A stretch of 64,000 nucleotides of DNA. Source: an uncultured Paracoccaceae bacterium (lineage in GTDB: Bacteria; Pseudomonadota; Alphaproteobacteria; Rhodobacterales; Rhodobacteraceae). The stretch's first letter is position 1, and every line of letters begins with the position of its first letter. This document shows, piece after piece, positions 44,953 through 54,744 of the stretch. The notes under the pieces are model-generated. The model did no database searches, had not been told where the DNA came from, and worked only from the letters and a program-made list of their open reading frames with translations. The DNA is taken from assembly GCA_947488605.1 (NCBI GenBank), contig CANKZJ010000005.1, forward strand, positions 1 through 64,000, read 5' to 3'. The position numbers were made by a program, and so were the translations under genes.

Positions 44953-45972
44953 ATGAAAACATCCGTATTTATCGGCGCACTGACTGTTGCTGGCATGGCT
45001 GGCAGCATCGCATCAGCTGCGACGCTTGACGATGTGCAAGCACGTGGCGTTGTGAACTGTGGTGTGACCACTGGTGTTCCAGGGTTCGCGACACCCAACG
45101 CTGAAGGCGTTTGGGAAGGTTTCGACGTTGGCGTATGCCGTGCGGTTGCTGCTGCGGTCTTCGGCGATAGCGACGCTGTTGAATTCGTTCCAACAACAGG
45201 TAAGACACGCTTTACTGCGCTGGCTTCCGGTGAGATCGATATGTTGGCACGTAACACAACATGGACATTCAGCCGCGACGTCGACCTGAAGTTCGAATTT
45301 ACTGGCGTAAACTACTACGACGGTCAGGGCTTCATGGTTCCACGTGATCTGGGCGTTTCGTCTGCAAAAGAACTCGATGGCGCAACTGTCTGCATCCAGA
45401 CTGGTACAACAACAGAGCTGAACTTGGCGGATTACTTCCGTTCCAACAACATCAGCTATGAGCCGGTGCCAATTGAAACAAACGCTGAAGCACAGCAGCA
45501 GTACCTTGCTGGCGCATGCGACGTTTACACAACTGACGCATCTGCGTTGGCTGCGACACGTGCCGCATTCGAAGCACCAGGTGATCACGTTGTTCTGCCA
45601 GAAATCGTCTCCAAAGAGCCGCTTGGCCCATTGGTACGTCACGGCGACAATGAGTGGGCGGACATCGTTCGCTGGACATTGAACGCACTGATCACAGCTG
45701 AAGAGCTGGGCGTCACGTCTGCCAACATCGAAGAGCTGGCAGCTGCACCAACAGGTAACCCTGAAGTAAACCGTCTTCTGGGCACCGAAGGTGAGTTGGG
45801 CGCAATGCTGGGTCTGTCCGCAGACTGGGCGAAGAACGCAATCGCTGCCGGTGGTAACTACGGCGAAGTGTTCGAGCGTAACATCGGTGAGAACACACCA
45901 ATCGGCCTTGCACGTGGTTTGAACGCGCAGTGGACCGAAGGTGGTCTGATCTACTCTCCACCTTTCCGCTAG
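44953..45972 (+). CDS. bztA: Glutamate/glutamine/aspartate/asparagine-binding protein
   Basis: 339 residues with signal peptide (MKTSVFIGALTVAGMAGSIASA, cut at ASA-ATL). Periplasmic type 2 binding fold: GVVNCGVTTGVPGF, GFDVGVCRAVAAAVFGD, LARNTTWTFSRD and CIQTGTTTELNLADYF, all characteristic of BztA/AapJ. GAGGTA precedes the ATG. A terminator hairpin after it explains the expected excess of binding protein over permease. Confidence 0.96.
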   Translation: MKTSVFIGALTVAGMAGSIASAATLDDVQARGVVNCGVTTGVPGFATPNAEGVWEGFDVGVCRAVAAAVFGDSDAVEFVPTTGKTRFTALASGEIDMLARNTTWTFSRDVDLKFEFTGVNYYDGQGFMVPRDLGVSSAKELDGATVCIQTGTTTELNLADYFRSNNISYEPVPIETNAEAQQQYLAGACDVYTTDASALAATRAAFEAPGDHVVLPEIVSKEPLGPLVRHGDNEWADIVRWTLNALITAEELGVTSANIEELAAAPTGNPEVNRLLGTEGELGAMLGLSADWAKNAIAAGGNYGEVFERNIGENTPIGLARGLNAQWTEGGLIYSPPFR

Positions 45973-45989
45973 GATAGGCTTACACGATC

Positions 45990-46017
45990 AAAGGGCGCGG
46001 TTCACACCGCGCCCTTT
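45990..46017 (+). terminator. Attenuating hairpin between bztA and bztB
   Basis: AAAGGGCGCGG (45990-46000), TTCACA, CCGCGCCCTTT (46007-46017). It has a short T run in the stem end only, so read-through to bztB is likely. Confidence 0.75.
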
Positions 46018-46098
46018 CACTAAGACGATCAGAAAAATCGACGTTAACGAGCTGCAAAAGCAGCCAAATCACAGCGTCGTAACAACGGGGAATATCTA

Positions 46099-47316
46099 AT
46101 GACGTCGGTTACAGACCCACCACAGGGGTCATTCCGCCTGTCGATGCTTATCAACGACACGCGCTATCGATCCTACACTTTCCAATTCATAGCGCTCGCA
46201 GCGCTTATCGCGTTCATGTCCTATCTTGGTGTGAACCTTGTCCGTAACCTTGCTGCTGCCGGATTAAACATTTCGTTTGGTTTCCTTGGCGATCCTGCCG
46301 GTTACGACATCAACCAACGTCCAATCGAATATGACAGCCAATCCTCGCATCTGCGCGCTGCAATGGTGGGCATTCTCAACACCCTGATTGTTGCGGTCCT
46401 TGCATGTATTACCGCGACCATCTTTGGCGTTGTTGCAGGTGTCTTGCGCCTGTCCAGCAATTGGGTCGTCCGGAAATTAATGGCGGTCTACGTCGAGATT
46501 TTCCGGAACATTCCTGTTTTGATCTGGATCCTCATCATCTTCGCGGTCATGACCGTAAGTATGCCGGCGCCGCGGGCGTTCCGGGGTGACGACGCATCAT
46601 CCAGTATGCTGTTTGATGCTTTCGCTTTCACCAACCGTGGGGTGTATTCACCAGCACCGGTCGTTGACGGCGTAAGTGGCTGGATTGTGATCGGGGTCTT
46701 TATTGCGTCAATCATTGGTATTTTTGTATACCGCCGATTTGCCACTAAAAAGCTCTACGACACGGGCCAGCTTTTGCCGATGCTTTGGCCTTCTGTGGCA
46801 CTGTTTTTTGTTCCTGCAATTCTAGTGTACTTCATCCTCGGGCGTCCGATCACATTGGATTACCCGTCGCTGCAAGGCTTCAACTTTCAGGGTGGTTTGC
46901 ATCTGCGCGGATCCTTGATCGCGCTCTGGTTTGCCTTGGCAATCTATACTGGTGCTTTCATCGCGGAGAACGTCCGTGCCGGTATTCAGGCGATCTCCAA
47001 AGGACAGACAGAGGCCGCGGCATCGCTGGGTCTGCGCCCCGGTCGGATCATGAACCTTGTGGTTCTGCCGCAGGCTTTGCGGGTCATCATTCCGCCGCTG
47101 ATTTCGCAGTACCTGAACATCACCAAAAACAGCTCACTGGCGATTGCCGTGGGCTACATGGATGTGACGTCGACACTGGGCGGGATTACATTGAACCAAA
47201 CGGGTCGTGCGATCGAAGCCATCCTTTTGCTGATGTTGTTCTATCTCACGATCTCGCTGCTGATCTCCGGGATCATGAACTTCTACAACAACTCTGTTAA
47301 GCTTAAGGAGCGCTGA
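46099..47316 (+). CDS. bztB: Amino-acid ABC transporter permease BztB
   Basis: 405 residues, about eight membrane helices. The N-terminal extension with a first helix (FQFIALAALIAFMSYLGV) and a long periplasmic loop is typical of BztB/AapQ. The permease EAA motif is IQAISKGQTEAAASLGLRPG near residue 305, followed by VVLPQALRVIIPPLISQYLN. Forms the channel with BztC. Starts after GGGGAA. Confidence 0.95.
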   Translation: MTSVTDPPQGSFRLSMLINDTRYRSYTFQFIALAALIAFMSYLGVNLVRNLAAAGLNISFGFLGDPAGYDINQRPIEYDSQSSHLRAAMVGILNTLIVAVLACITATIFGVVAGVLRLSSNWVVRKLMAVYVEIFRNIPVLIWILIIFAVMTVSMPAPRAFRGDDASSSMLFDAFAFTNRGVYSPAPVVDGVSGWIVIGVFIASIIGIFVYRRFATKKLYDTGQLLPMLWPSVALFFVPAILVYFILGRPITLDYPSLQGFNFQGGLHLRGSLIALWFALAIYTGAFIAENVRAGIQAISKGQTEAAASLGLRPGRIMNLVVLPQALRVIIPPLISQYLNITKNSSLAIAVGYMDVTSTLGGITLNQTGRAIEAILLLMLFYLTISLLISGIMNFYNNSVKLKER

Positions 47317-47317
47317 T

Positions 47318-48610
47318 ATGTCAAATGCAGACTCAGTCGCCTTTGTGCGCACAGAAACCCTGCCGCAACTGCCCCCACCGGCCAGCCAGGCAGGGATCGT
47401 CAAGTGGATGCGGGATAACCTGTTTTCCAGTATCCCAAGCACCATTCTGACGTTGGTCTCGTTGTATGTGATCTACACATTGGTCACATCCGTGTTTCCG
47501 TGGTTCGCCAACGGTATCTGGAATACAGATTCACTTGCAGAGTGTCGTGACGCTTTGCAGGGTCAAGTCGGCGCTTGCTTCTCGGTTCTAAGTGAACGTT
47601 GGAACCAACTATTGTTCGGTTTTAGTTATCCGGTCGAGCACTATTGGCGCCCCGGTTTAGCATTCATAATGCTCTTTGCGGCCGCTGCTCCGGTGATGTT
47701 CTTTGACCTGCCGCGGAAGCTGTTGCTCTTTACGGCCGTCTATCCGTTCATCGCCTTTTGGCTGATTTGGGGTGGCACTATTTATACCCCGATCTTTGCT
47801 ATGGTTGGCTTTGTCGTCGGCTACATCGTTTATGCACGCTATGTAAAACAGAGCTTTGCGATGGGCTTTTTCGGTGGTGTGATTGCGGCGATGATCACGT
47901 GGATCATTGGTGGCTACATCACGGACGCCATTGCCCCTGCAGCCCCTTTCCTAGAGGCAGTGCAGTCGCGTGACATGGGTGGCTTTATGCTGAACATGAC
48001 ACTCGGTGTGGTCTGCGTGTCATTATCGGTGCCTTTGGGTATCGTTTTGGCGCTGGGCCGTCAGTCGGACATGCCGATTATCAAATGGATTTGCGTGATC
48101 TTCATCGAATTCATCCGCGGCGTGCCACTGATCACATTGCTGTTCGTCGCAAACGTGGTCTTGGCTTACTTCTTGCCGCCCGGCACGACGTTTGACCTGA
48201 TCTTGCGGGTGATCATCATGATCACAATGTTCTCAGCGGCCTATATCGCCGAAGTGATCCGCGGTGGTTTGGCCGCTTTGCCAAAGGGTCAGTACGAGGC
48301 AGGTGACAGCCTTGGGTTGGATTATGCGCAATCGATGCGTCTGATCATTCTGCCACAGGCGCTTAAGATCTCGATCCCCGGCATCGTGAACGTCGCGGTG
48401 GGTCTTTTCAAAGACACCGTGCTGGTTTCGGTCATTTCGATGTTCGATCTGCTCGGCATGATCCGCGGTCCAATTCTGTCGTCAACCGACTGGAACGGCG
48501 TCTACTGGGAACTGTTCATGGCAGCCTCGGTTCTGTTCTTCGTCGTGTGCTACGGCATTTCACAATACTCACAATGGTTGGAGCGTAGGCTCGCAACCGA
48601 CCATCGTTAA
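47318..48610 (+). CDS. bztC: Amino-acid ABC transporter permease BztC
   Basis: 430 residues with extra N-terminal helices as in AapM/BztC ([20 protein letters not shown], a Cys-containing loop, then [18 protein letters not shown]). EAA motif [20 protein letters not shown] and [20 protein letters not shown]. Separated from bztB by one base, so translation is coupled. Confidence 0.95.
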   Translation: MSNADSVAFVRTETLPQLPPPASQAGIVKWMRDNLFSSIPSTILTLVSLYVIYTLVTSVFPWFANGIWNTDSLAECRDALQGQVGACFSVLSERWNQLLFGFSYPVEHYWRPGLAFIMLFAAAAPVMFFDLPRKLLLFTAVYPFIAFWLIWGGTIYTPIFAMVGFVVGYIVYARYVKQSFAMGFFGGVIAAMITWIIGGYITDAIAPAAPFLEAVQSRDMGGFMLNMTLGVVCVSLSVPLGIVLALGRQSDMPIIKWICVIFIEFIRGVPLITLLFVANVVLAYFLPPGTTFDLILRVIIMITMFSAAYIAEVIRGGLAALPKGQYEAGDSLGLDYAQSMRLIILPQALKISIPGIVNVAVGLFKDTVLVSVISMFDLLGMIRGPILSSTDWNGVYWELFMAASVLFFVVCYGISQYSQWLERRLATDHR

Positions 48611-48624
48611 AGGAGGCTGATCAA

Positions 48625-49395
48625 ATGGCCGAAGCAACACCAAAAATGCAAGTCTCTGACGAGGTTGCGATCACAATCGAGAACATGAACAAATGGTACG
48701 GCACGTTCCATGTTCTGCGTGATATTGATCTGACTGTTAACCAGGGCGAGCGGATCGTTATCTGTGGCCCGTCGGGGTCGGGTAAATCCACGCTCATCCG
48801 CTGCATCAACGCATTGGAAGAACACCAGCAAGGCAGGATCGTCGTGGATGGCACGTTGCTGTCCTCGGACCTTAAGAACATCGACAAGATCCGGTCAGAG
48901 GTTGGCATGTGCTTTCAGCACTTCAACCTGTTCCCACATCTGACGATCCTTGAGAACTGCACTCTGGCCCCGATCTGGGTGCGTAAAACACCCAAGAAGG
49001 AAGCCGAAGAAACGGCGATGCACTTCCTTGAGAAGGTTAAGATCCCCGAGCAGGCCGACAAATACCCCGGTCAGCTTTCTGGTGGTCAGCAACAGCGTGT
49101 GGCGATTGCCCGTTCGCTGTGCATGAAACCGCGCATCATGCTGTTTGACGAACCAACGTCTGCGCTTGACCCAGAGATGATCAAAGAGGTGCTCGACACC
49201 ATGATCTCGCTCGCAGAGGAAGGCATGACCATGCTTTGCGTGACCCACGAGATGGGCTTTGCCCGTCAGGTCGCCAACCGCGTGATCTTTATGGACCAAG
49301 GTCAGATCGTGGAACAAAACGAGCCAGAGGAGTTCTTCTTGAACCCGAAATCAGAGCGGACACAACTGTTCCTGAGCCAGATTTTGGGTCACTAA
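48625..49395 (+). CDS. bztD: Amino-acid ABC transporter ATP-binding protein BztD
   Basis: 256 residues. Walker [11 protein letters not shown]-loop [12 protein letters not shown], signature [10 protein letters not shown], Walker [17 protein letters not shown]-loop CVTHEMGFA. Energises the BztBC channel. AAGGAGG precedes the start. Last gene of bztABCD. Confidence 0.96.
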   Translation: MAEATPKMQVSDEVAITIENMNKWYGTFHVLRDIDLTVNQGERIVICGPSGSGKSTLIRCINALEEHQQGRIVVDGTLLSSDLKNIDKIRSEVGMCFQHFNLFPHLTILENCTLAPIWVRKTPKKEAEETAMHFLEKVKIPEQADKYPGQLSGGQQQRVAIARSLCMKPRIMLFDEPTSALDPEMIKEVLDTMISLAEEGMTMLCVTHEMGFARQVANRVIFMDQGQIVEQNEPEEFFLNPKSERTQLFLSQILGH

Positions 49396-49417
49396 GACTG
49401 ACGTGACTTTAAGAAAG

Positions 49418-49446
49418 AGCCCCGGCATTCGACCGGGGCTTTTTTT
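49418..49446 (+). terminator. Terminator after bztD
   Basis: AGCCCCGG (49418-49425), seven-base loop, CCGGGGCT (49433-49440) and a seven-T run. Confidence 0.93.
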
Positions 49447-49850
49447 GTCTAAAAGGCCTGTTTGTAGCAAATTTTGCTTAACCGCGTCATGGGTCGTGAA
49501 CAACGGCAAAGGCGTCCCAGATACGGTTATCCGATAAAAATAAATACTCTCGCCTCGACAAATTCGTTCCGAGCCGACGGCGCATTCAGTTGGTGAGCGA
49601 TCGGAATGATGAAAAAGTATAAGGCTTTCAGAGGGTTCAACACATTTGCGCCACATTCCGCTACCACTGTGCCAATACGCAGGGGACGCTATTTAGGCCC
49701 CAAGTGAGACTTCAATTCGTGAACGGCGGGGGCCTGTGACGAAGATGCTGCAGCAACGTTAGTAATTGCGACATGGTTTCCCTGCACAATTGATAGAAGC
49801 ATGACCCGTCATGCGGCTTGAATAATGCATCACGGACGAAGGCGATAACA
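49447..49850. other. Gene-free spacer before the M10 protease
   Basis: About 400 bases with no supported ORF. AT-rich stretches near 49540 (GATAAAAATAAATACTC) suggest a promoter zone, but no clear -35/-10 pair could be assigned. Confidence 0.5.
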
Positions 49851-51116
49851 TTGAATATTGAAACTGTAACCCACGCTGCTTGTTGCGCATGTTCAGCCTG
49901 TGGAAGTCATGCAAACAGCGGCGATGATGGATTTGTCGTTCGCGCCGCAGCCATCGGTTTTACTTTCTCGATGGACCTGACCCTCACAAGGTTTAACACG
50001 TCGAATTATGTGTTGGCCGATTTTGAGCAGTCCGTTCGGGAAGCATTTGCAACATGGTCGTCCGTCGCGAACATTGATTTTCGCGAAGACGACAGCGCCT
50101 CAGGCTTCAGCCATATTGATGTCGTGACAAGCGATAGTGATGCATATTCAAACTTCGATGGGTGGGGATCACCGGGGGGTACCATTGGTGTTGGTGGCTC
50201 TAGAAATGGTGGGCGATTTGCGTGGCAGGATGCCGCAGAAACTTGGCAACCCAATAGTGGCAACAGGAACTATTTTCTGGTCGCCGCGCATGAGATTGGG
50301 CATGCCCTTGGGCTTTCGCACACCGAGGGTAGCCTACAGTTGATGAACCCAATTATTTTTCGCCAAGAAGGCATATATGATCGCGACATTGCCGATATCG
50401 TCGCCAGATTCGGCGAGCGTGAGTGGACTGATGACGCCGAGAATGTCTTTTTAAAGTATGTTCAAGTCGGTCAAACGGTTGAGGCAAACGGTGGCAATGA
50501 CACCATCGTGGCAACCGACATGGCCGACATGATTTATGGCGGTGCGGGCGATGATGATATTGATGCCAGCGATGGTAACGACATGGTCTTCGATACATTG
50601 GGCCGCAATACGATTGATGCCGGTGATGACAACGATGTTGTCGTCGGTGGCGCGGGCACAACAATCGCACATGGCGGCGCCGGAAATGATATTCTCATTG
50701 GCGGCAAGGGCGATGACACACTCAATGGTGGCGATGGGAATGATACGCTACGTGGTGATCCACAAAGCAGCTTCTTTCACGGCGATGATGTCTTAATCGC
50801 AGGGAGAGGTAACGACTTTCTCGAAGGTGGCGGCGGATCTGATAGGTTTGTATTTCGCCCCGGCGAGGGGACCAACACGATTGCCGAGCTAAGCATCTCG
50901 GGCACCAACTCGAACAACACGTCTGCGATCGGCGTAGACTTTGAAAGTGGTGTTGACGTGATCGATTTGAGTGCCTTCAACTTTGCCAGCAGGGCAGAGG
51001 CATTCGGCAACGTCAGCGACGTAAATGGCCATGCGCAGTTCTCGGATGGAGGGACGGTCATCATATTCTACGGCCTTGACGCAGACGATCTTTCGCAAAA
51101 CGATTTCTTGGTATGA
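49851..51116 (+). CDS. Secreted RTX metalloprotease with M10-type zinc site
   Basis: 421 residues from TTG 49851 (AAGG eight bases before); an in-frame TTG at 49818 would add 11 residues. The N terminus has a Cys cluster (HAACCACSACGSH) and no Sec signal. The catalytic domain has HEIGHALGLSH (three zinc His plus Glu) and a Met-turn LMNP, the metzincin pattern. Residues about 210-330 contain RTX nonapeptides (GGAGDDDIDAS, GGAGNDILIGGKGDDTLNGG) for calcium and type I export. The C terminus is a typical export end. No exporter is next to it; the system at 15.8-20.8 kb is the obvious candidate. Its stop overlaps the next lipoprotein start. Confidence 0.85.
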   Translation: MNIETVTHAACCACSACGSHANSGDDGFVVRAAAIGFTFSMDLTLTRFNTSNYVLADFEQSVREAFATWSSVANIDFREDDSASGFSHIDVVTSDSDAYSNFDGWGSPGGTIGVGGSRNGGRFAWQDAAETWQPNSGNRNYFLVAAHEIGHALGLSHTEGSLQLMNPIIFRQEGIYDRDIADIVARFGEREWTDDAENVFLKYVQVGQTVEANGGNDTIVATDMADMIYGGAGDDDIDASDGNDMVFDTLGRNTIDAGDDNDVVVGGAGTTIAHGGAGNDILIGGKGDDTLNGGDGNDTLRGDPQSSFFHGDDVLIAGRGNDFLEGGGGSDRFVFRPGEGTNTIAELSISGTNSNNTSAIGVDFESGVDVIDLSAFNFASRAEAFGNVSDVNGHAQFSDGGTVIIFYGLDADDLSQNDFLV

Positions 51117-51991
51117 TGAATATGACAATGACATTCCTCCGTGCAGGATGGTTCTCTGCAAAATCATTCGCGTTCTTGGCGACTTGTTCCTTATTAGCCG
51201 CTTGTGGCGGCGGCGGCGGTGGTGGAGGTGCCAACGAAGTGCAGGTCCAGGTGCCAACCAGTGATGACTATATTCGGTTGTCCAACACATCATCGACGGG
51301 TGAGACACCACTCGGTTATGTGGCGATTAATAACGTGAACAGGACGTCATCCGGTTACGCAGGTATGCTTGATCACGATGGTGGAACGGTGAACGGTGGG
51401 TTGCTGGTTGGTGCGATCAACAACAGCCGCACACGTGTCACGCTTTCAGGTGGAGAGACTGCAGATCTGAGCAATCCAGCGAATAACTTGCATGCGCGCC
51501 TGTTCAGTACCAGTGGATTGCCAAACGATCTTTTTGGCGTTGTGGGGCAATATACTAATCTAGATGATGTGCCTGACGCTGGCTCATCGACCTTTAACGG
51601 TACGGTGGAATTGCAGGCCGACAATGGCAATGCAACATTTGCGCTAACCGGCGACGCAATGATCACTGTCGCGTGGGATGCCGTCAACGACGTTGATTCA
51701 GTCTTTGACGACTTGGATGGTGTCAGGAATGATGGCGTCGGCCCGGGCGTAAACGTGCAAGATGTAGGCACGATCACAATCACTGATGCAACGCTAAATG
51801 GAACCAGCTTCTCAGGCGGGACGTTCAGCACCACCGGGGATGATTTGGCCTACACTGGCGGCGGGACGCAAGTGAACGCAGGGCAGTTTTTTGGACCAGA
51901 AGCAACGGAAGTGGGCGGTGTGTTTGGGTTGAATGCGCCAAACGAACTTGAGCTGTCGGGCGTCTTTATCGCCAGAGGCGGCCGCGATTAG
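51113..51991 (+). CDS. TbpB-like beta-barrel lipoprotein coupled to the M10 protease
   Basis: 292 residues. Signal AFLATCSLLAAC ends in a lipobox (LAAC), then a run of eight glycines as a surface linker. The C-terminal part has the barrel signature AGQFFGPEATEVGGVFGL followed by ELELSGVFIAR, the pattern of transferrin-binding-protein-like barrels. ATG 51113 overlaps the protease stop (ATGA), so the two are translated together; a partner, substrate or inhibitor relation is possible but unproven. Related in plan to the lipoprotein at 1779. Confidence 0.7.
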   Translation: MMNMTMTFLRAGWFSAKSFAFLATCSLLAACGGGGGGGGANEVQVQVPTSDDYIRLSNTSSTGETPLGYVAINNVNRTSSGYAGMLDHDGGTVNGGLLVGAINNSRTRVTLSGGETADLSNPANNLHARLFSTSGLPNDLFGVVGQYTNLDDVPDAGSSTFNGTVELQADNGNATFALTGDAMITVAWDAVNDVDSVFDDLDGVRNDGVGPGVNVQDVGTITITDATLNGTSFSGGTFSTTGDDLAYTGGGTQVNAGQFFGPEATEVGGVFGLNAPNELELSGVFIARGGRD

Positions 51992-52052
51992 GGCCATCTA
52001 CTAAGGTTGCGGCTTACGCTTTGAGCGACCAAAAAGCATCCTTCTCGCACAC

Positions 52053-52580
52053 TTATTCGATATCGTAGCTGGCGGTTCCAATCAGGTCACGGGGCACCAC
52101 GAATGCCCCGCATTCGCCCATGTTAGGGCGCAAGTCACGCCAGCTTTCGATGGCGAAATTGATCACGGTTGTGCCGCAGGTTGGATAGTCGCTAAAGCGC
52201 GCGTGCTTTGGCGGCTTTTGAACAAGCATATTGGCAAGCATGCCTATGCCCGGATTGTGCCCTACTACAGCCAGCGTTTGTGCTGTTTCTGATTGGATCA
52301 GATCCATGATCGTATCAGGGGCCGCATGATATAGCCTGCCGGACAGGCGCAGTTTCGGCTCTGGCTCAAGTTCCGCCATCACCCGCTCCGTGGTCTCTTG
52401 GGCGCGCGCCGCGTCCGAGCTGACGATAGCGTCAGGCACGTAGCCTTGCGCCATCATCCATGCACCAACCGCTTTGGCAGATGCCTGACCACGTGTGTTC
52501 AAGACCCTTTCGTGGTCGTCGCCAAAGGGATCGTCCCAACTGGATTTCGCATGTCGGATCAGGATCAGCCGGTGGGTCAA
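52053..52580 (-). CDS. SixA-type phosphohistidine phosphatase (histidine phosphatase family)
   Basis: 175 residues from TTG 52580; GGAGG lies seven bases upstream and the TTG overlaps the stop of the preceding gene (TTGA). RHG motif as LILIRHAKSSW (nucleophile His), IVSSDAARAQET, and VVGHNPGIGMLA (second His). Such enzymes remove phosphate from His in phosphotransfer proteins. A longer reading frame upstream has no family match. Confidence 0.83.
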   Translation of the reverse strand: MTHRLILIRHAKSSWDDPFGDDHERVLNTRGQASAKAVGAWMMAQGYVPDAIVSSDAARAQETTERVMAELEPEPKLRLSGRLYHAAPDTIMDLIQSETAQTLAVVGHNPGIGMLANMLVQKPPKHARFSDYPTCGTTVINFAIESWRDLRPNMGECGAFVVPRDLIGTASYDIE

Positions 52581-53179
52581 AGGAAGGCCTCCATATGAAA
52601 AGCGGCTTGCGCGGGCAGGCGGGTGCCTTGGCCTACTGGGCAGGCACGGCGTGCAAGGCAGCCGTTGGTGCGGCAGTCGCGGCCAGCGTCTGAAATCACA
52701 TGTGCCTTGCACGCGGCTACGTCATAGCCATCGTCGAAGGCACCAACAGGGCAGGCGGTCGCGCAGGGCTGACCTTCGCATGAAAGGCAGGGTTGTTCTG
52801 AGGTGCCGATGATAGCAGCCGTTTTCCGGCGAATAGCACCGCGGAAAGACACGAATAGCCCGGCCTCATCATGGACCAAGAACCCGATTGGTGAGGCCCA
52901 GAACCTGCCTGTTTGTTTGGCCCAAGTAAAGAACGGTTCAAATGGTGGGCCACCAAATGGGAACAGCGGCTCGGCATCATGGGCGACAGCAATGTCTGTT
53001 ATCACCCGCTTGGACCAACGATCCAGTGGTGCACCGGCGCTATCGTTAAATTCGGGACTTGCGCAAAAGATGTCCCAAAAACGCGGCTCGTCAGGACCGA
53101 TCAAAGTGATCGTGGTATCCCCATCCGGGCAATCGCCCAAGGTGCGTAGACCGAACGGAAAGAGAGCATCAGCAATCAT
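52577..53179 (-). CDS. Ferredoxin-like protein with Cys clusters
   Basis: 200 residues. The C-terminal half has CLSCEGQPCATACPVGAFD and later CRTNGCLARRACPVG, cluster-forming CxxCxxxxCxxxCP-like patterns that suggest one or two [4Fe-4S] centres. The N-terminal half (LFPFGLRTLGDCPDGDTTI) is a conserved unknown domain. Electron-transfer role inferred only. It overlaps the sixA start by four bases and so is in an operon with it. Confidence 0.75.
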   Translation of the reverse strand: MIADALFPFGLRTLGDCPDGDTTITLIGPDEPRFWDIFCASPEFNDSAGAPLDRWSKRVITDIAVAHDAEPLFPFGGPPFEPFFTWAKQTGRFWASPIGFLVHDEAGLFVSFRGAIRRKTAAIIGTSEQPCLSCEGQPCATACPVGAFDDGYDVAACKAHVISDAGRDCRTNGCLARRACPVGQGTRLPAQAAFHMEAFL

Positions 53180-53223
53180 ACAAACAGCCTAGCGGCTTTG
53201 CGATCTGGTGCAAATGTTCATGC

Positions 53224-54099
53224 TTAGCTGCGAGGTCTGCGGATCAAAGACCCTGCACCGTGATCGGTGAAGAGTTCCAGCAAACACGCATTCGGCGCAC
53301 GCCCATCAAGGATTACGACTGCACGCACGCCTTCATTCATTGCGGCCAGCGCAGTTTCAGTCTTGGGGATCATTCCGCCCGCGATTGTGCCATCGGCGAT
53401 AAGGTCTGGAATGATCTTTGGGTCAATTTCGGTCAGGACTTCGCCGGATTTGTCTTTGACACCTTCAACATCTGTCAGCAACAAAAGGCGATCTGCCTTG
53501 AGCGCACCTGCAATGGCACCTGCGGCAGTATCGCCGTTGATGTTAAACGTCTCTCCATTGCGACCCATGCCCAGTGGGGCAATCACCGGAATGGCGCTTG
53601 CGGCATGAAGGTCGCGCAGAATTTCGGGATCGACAGCAACGGGTGTGCCGACGAAGCCAAGATCATCATGGGTTTTCTCGCAGATAATCAGGCTTGCGTC
53701 TTTTCCGGAAAGACCAACAGCCTTGCCGCCTTCGGCACAGATCGCTTGTACAAGACGGTTATTCACTTGGCCGGACAAAACCATCTCGACTACGTCCATT
53801 GTCGCTTGATCAGTGACGCGCTTGCCGTTCACAAATTCGGATTGGATATCAAGCTTGCCCAGCATGGCGTTAATCATCGGCCCGCCGCCGTGCACGACAA
53901 CCGGGTTCAAGCCGACCTGGCGCATCAACACGACATCGCGCGCAAAGCCACGCATGGCCTCAGCGCTACCCATCGCGTGACCGCCCAGTTTGATCACGAT
54001 CGTCGCGCCAGCATAGCGCTGCATGTTGGGCAGTGCTTCGCTTAAGGTGCGTGCGGTGGCGATCCAATCACGGTTCATGTCTTGCGTCCTTGTCTTCAT
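53224..54099 (-). CDS. argB: Acetylglutamate kinase
   Basis: 291 residues. Amino-acid kinase fold: [11 protein letters not shown] (Lys and Gly-rich phosphate loop), [35 protein letters not shown], and [20 protein letters not shown], all ArgB. Second step of arginine synthesis. Start ATG 54099 overlaps the engB stop (ATGA). The C-terminal N-acetylglutamate-binding region and arginine-feedback N helix ([20 protein letters not shown]) are present, which suggests arginine inhibition. Confidence 0.96.
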   Translation of the reverse strand: MKTRTQDMNRDWIATARTLSEALPNMQRYAGATIVIKLGGHAMGSAEAMRGFARDVVLMRQVGLNPVVVHGGGPMINAMLGKLDIQSEFVNGKRVTDQATMDVVEMVLSGQVNNRLVQAICAEGGKAVGLSGKDASLIICEKTHDDLGFVGTPVAVDPEILRDLHAASAIPVIAPLGMGRNGETFNINGDTAAGAIAGALKADRLLLLTDVEGVKDKSGEVLTEIDPKIIPDLIADGTIAGGMIPKTETALAAMNEGVRAVVILDGRAPNACLLELFTDHGAGSLIRRPRS

Positions 54100-54743
54100 T
54101 CTATGCCCGCGATGACAGCCCTGAGGGTCTCAATACCTTGTCCCTTCTCGGAAGACGACAGGATCAGTTCGGGGAAAGCCGCGGGATGTTTTGTCAAAGC
54201 GGCGCGTGTCTTATCAAGCGATGCCTGTAGGGCGTCACCCTTTAGCTTATCAACTTTGGTCATCACCACCTGGAATGTCACCGCAGAGCTATCGAGCAGT
54301 GACATGATTTCTTCGTCAACGGCTTTTGCCCCGTGACGTGCGTCAATCAACACGAAGACCCGGCGCAGGGTTTGGCGCCCTTGCAGGTATTGCTTGAGCA
54401 GGCGCTGCCACTTTTCCACGACTGCGACTGGCGCGTTGGCATAGCCATAACCGGGTAGGTCGACCACATAGATATCGCCTGCGGTGAAGTAATTGATTTC
54501 CTGTGTGCGCCCGGGCGTGTTCGATGCGCGCGCAAGCCCTTTGCGTCCTGTCAGGGCATTGATTAACGATGATTTGCCCACGTTCGAGCGGCCTGCAAAA
54601 CAAACCTCGATCCGGTCAGCAGGCGGAAGCCCGTCCATCGCGACGACACCTTTTACAAAGTCGGTCTCGCCGGCAAACAAGAGACGACCTTTTTCGAGCG
54701 AAGGCGCGTCAGGCAATTCCACTTCTGGGAAACGCATTTCCAT
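54096..54743 (-). CDS. engB: Ribosome-biogenesis GTPase EngB (YsxC/YihA)
   Basis: 215 residues: G1 [14 protein letters not shown]2 [13 protein letters not shown]3 [10 protein letters not shown]4 VMTKVDKL, G5 SSSEKG. Needed for 50S assembly. Starts two bases after the MOSC stop region and overlaps argB, in the conserved yidC-MOSC-engB-argB order. Confidence 0.95.
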   Translation of the reverse strand: MEMRFPEVELPDAPSLEKGRLLFAGETDFVKGVVAMDGLPPADRIEVCFAGRSNVGKSSLINALTGRKGLARASNTPGRTQEINYFTAGDIYVVDLPGYGYANAPVAVVEKWQRLLKQYLQGRQTLRRVFVLIDARHGAKAVDEEIMSLLDSSAVTFQVVMTKVDKLKGDALQASLDKTRAALTKHPAAFPELILSSSEKGQGIETLRAVIAGIE

Positions 54744-54744
54744 T

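Noticed and set aside
52581..52712. Upstream extension of the SixA-type gene
   Set aside because: The added 44 residues are Pro/Arg/Cys-rich and overlap the 3' end of the ferredoxin-like gene in another frame; a TTG with GGAGG marks the real start.
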